Shown: piece after piece, positions 26,012-26,440 of the stretch | How positions within the stretch are numbered: the stretch's first letter is position 1 | How the letters are laid out: each line of letters opens with the position of its first letter | Assembly (NCBI GenBank): GCA_003427395.1 | Contig: BFEA01000383.1 | Coordinates: forward strand, 709,254 to 735,693 | Direction of reading: 5' to 3' | Source of the DNA: Chara braunii | Taxonomy: Eukaryota; Streptophyta; Charophyceae; Charales; Characeae | DNA length: 26,440 nt | Notes under the pieces: model-generated | Seen by the model: the letters and a program-made list of their open reading frames with translations, nothing else | What the model was told of the DNA's origin: nothing | The model's database searches: none | Made by a program: the position numbers and the translations under genes

Positions 26012-26345
26012 TCAGCTGCTGCAGGATGTGGTCTGCAACACTCGCCCTGGTGGAGACAACCTATCAGTACAGCGCTCTGTAGGTGGTTCATATGGTAATC
26101 TATTTTCCTCCTCAGGCTGCTGTGCCCGTCCTTCGTCAGGCAAGGAAGAAGGAATTCCGACTGCGGCTGCAGTAGGTGTATGACCAACACCGCATGTGGG
26201 ACACGCTAAGAGAGAATGTGCCGGATGATGGCACCGGGGATAGTCCACGCAGTAGAGACACATACTTTCTATGACAGCTTCCTGGAAACATTCACGGCAC
26301 AATTATTCAAGAGTGGCAGATCAAGGCCACAATGGCATGCTGGGC
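26012..26345 (-). pseudogene. Third Cys/His module and linker
   Basis: From 26345 downward the minus strand reads ITCPACHCGLDLPLLNNC, then shifts frame into CRECFQEAVIESMCLYC and RCHHPAHSLLACPTCGVGH. The spacing CxxC, CxxC, C-H-x-x-x-H and CxxC again fits a zinc-binding module like the one at 25553-25744. A low-complexity, Ser/Pro/Glu-rich linker follows to a stop near 26012. The upper end runs into a TG microsatellite, so the N-terminus is not visible. Confidence 0.45.
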
Positions 26346-26379
26346 AAGTAATCAAGGGATCGGGGGGGGTGAGTAATCG

Positions 26380-26440
<61 letters not shown>
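26380..26440. repeat. TG microsatellite at window end
   Basis: An uninterrupted (TG)n run of about 60 bp continues to the edge of the window. Confidence 0.95.

Noticed and set aside
25653-26183. 176-codon plus-strand ORF
   Set aside because: It is antisense to the Cys/His-rich modules, which have the third-position signal; the plus-strand peptide has no recognisable feature.

Overview
The window looks like nuclear DNA from a large, repeat-rich eukaryotic genome, most likely a streptophyte (green-plant lineage, possibly a charophyte alga). The reasons are long non-coding stretches, GT-AG type introns, Ty3/gypsy retroelements, long GA and TG microsatellites, and a fragment of plant-type mitochondrial nad4L. 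There is no sign of prokaryotic operons, rRNA or CRISPR. Three isolated N characters (271, 9629, 10683) probably mark assembly joins or uncertain bases.

Layout. (1) From 1 to about 9.1 kb there is mostly non-coding DNA. On the minus strand it carries what I read as a spliced host gene of unknown function: exon candidates with good splice signals lie between about 1.3 and 5.6 kb, and five of them keep one open frame. A second, two-exon candidate is at 8.7-9.1 kb. This part also holds a 40-bp tandem repeat, a decayed exon duplication, and an LTR end with a primer-binding site at 8.19 kb. (2) From 9.2 to 12.5 kb there are hairpins, microsatellites, one copy of a dispersed repeat (about 9.98-10.58 kb), a small ORF and a TATA-bearing region that may belong to a retroelement LTR. 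(3) From 12.5 to 21.5 kb lies a decayed Ty3/gypsy-like element (element 1). In order it has an upstream ORF, primer-binding site, gag with a CCHC knuckle, protease, reverse transcriptase, RNase H, a separate PHD-finger ORF, integrase, and unrecognised 3' ORFs. A mitochondrial nad4L piece is inserted antisense between gag and protease. (4) From 21.54 to about 25.07 kb lies a second, 5'-truncated gypsy element (element 2), running from the end of reverse transcriptase through RNase H, integrase and a chromodomain-like tail to a polypurine tract and 3' LTR. (5) From 25.1 to 26.4 kb lies a second copy of the dispersed repeat, extended by a minus-strand Cys/His-rich coding remnant and ending in a TG microsatellite.

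Both gypsy elements are dead copies: each has several stops and frameshifts, although most catalytic residues are still visible. The items most worth follow-up are the Cys/His-rich minus-strand protein shared by the two dispersed repeats (differences concentrated at third codon positions), the PHD finger inside element 1, its extra ORFs, and the nad4L insertion. All gene structures are read by eye; splice junctions and frames need transcript support.
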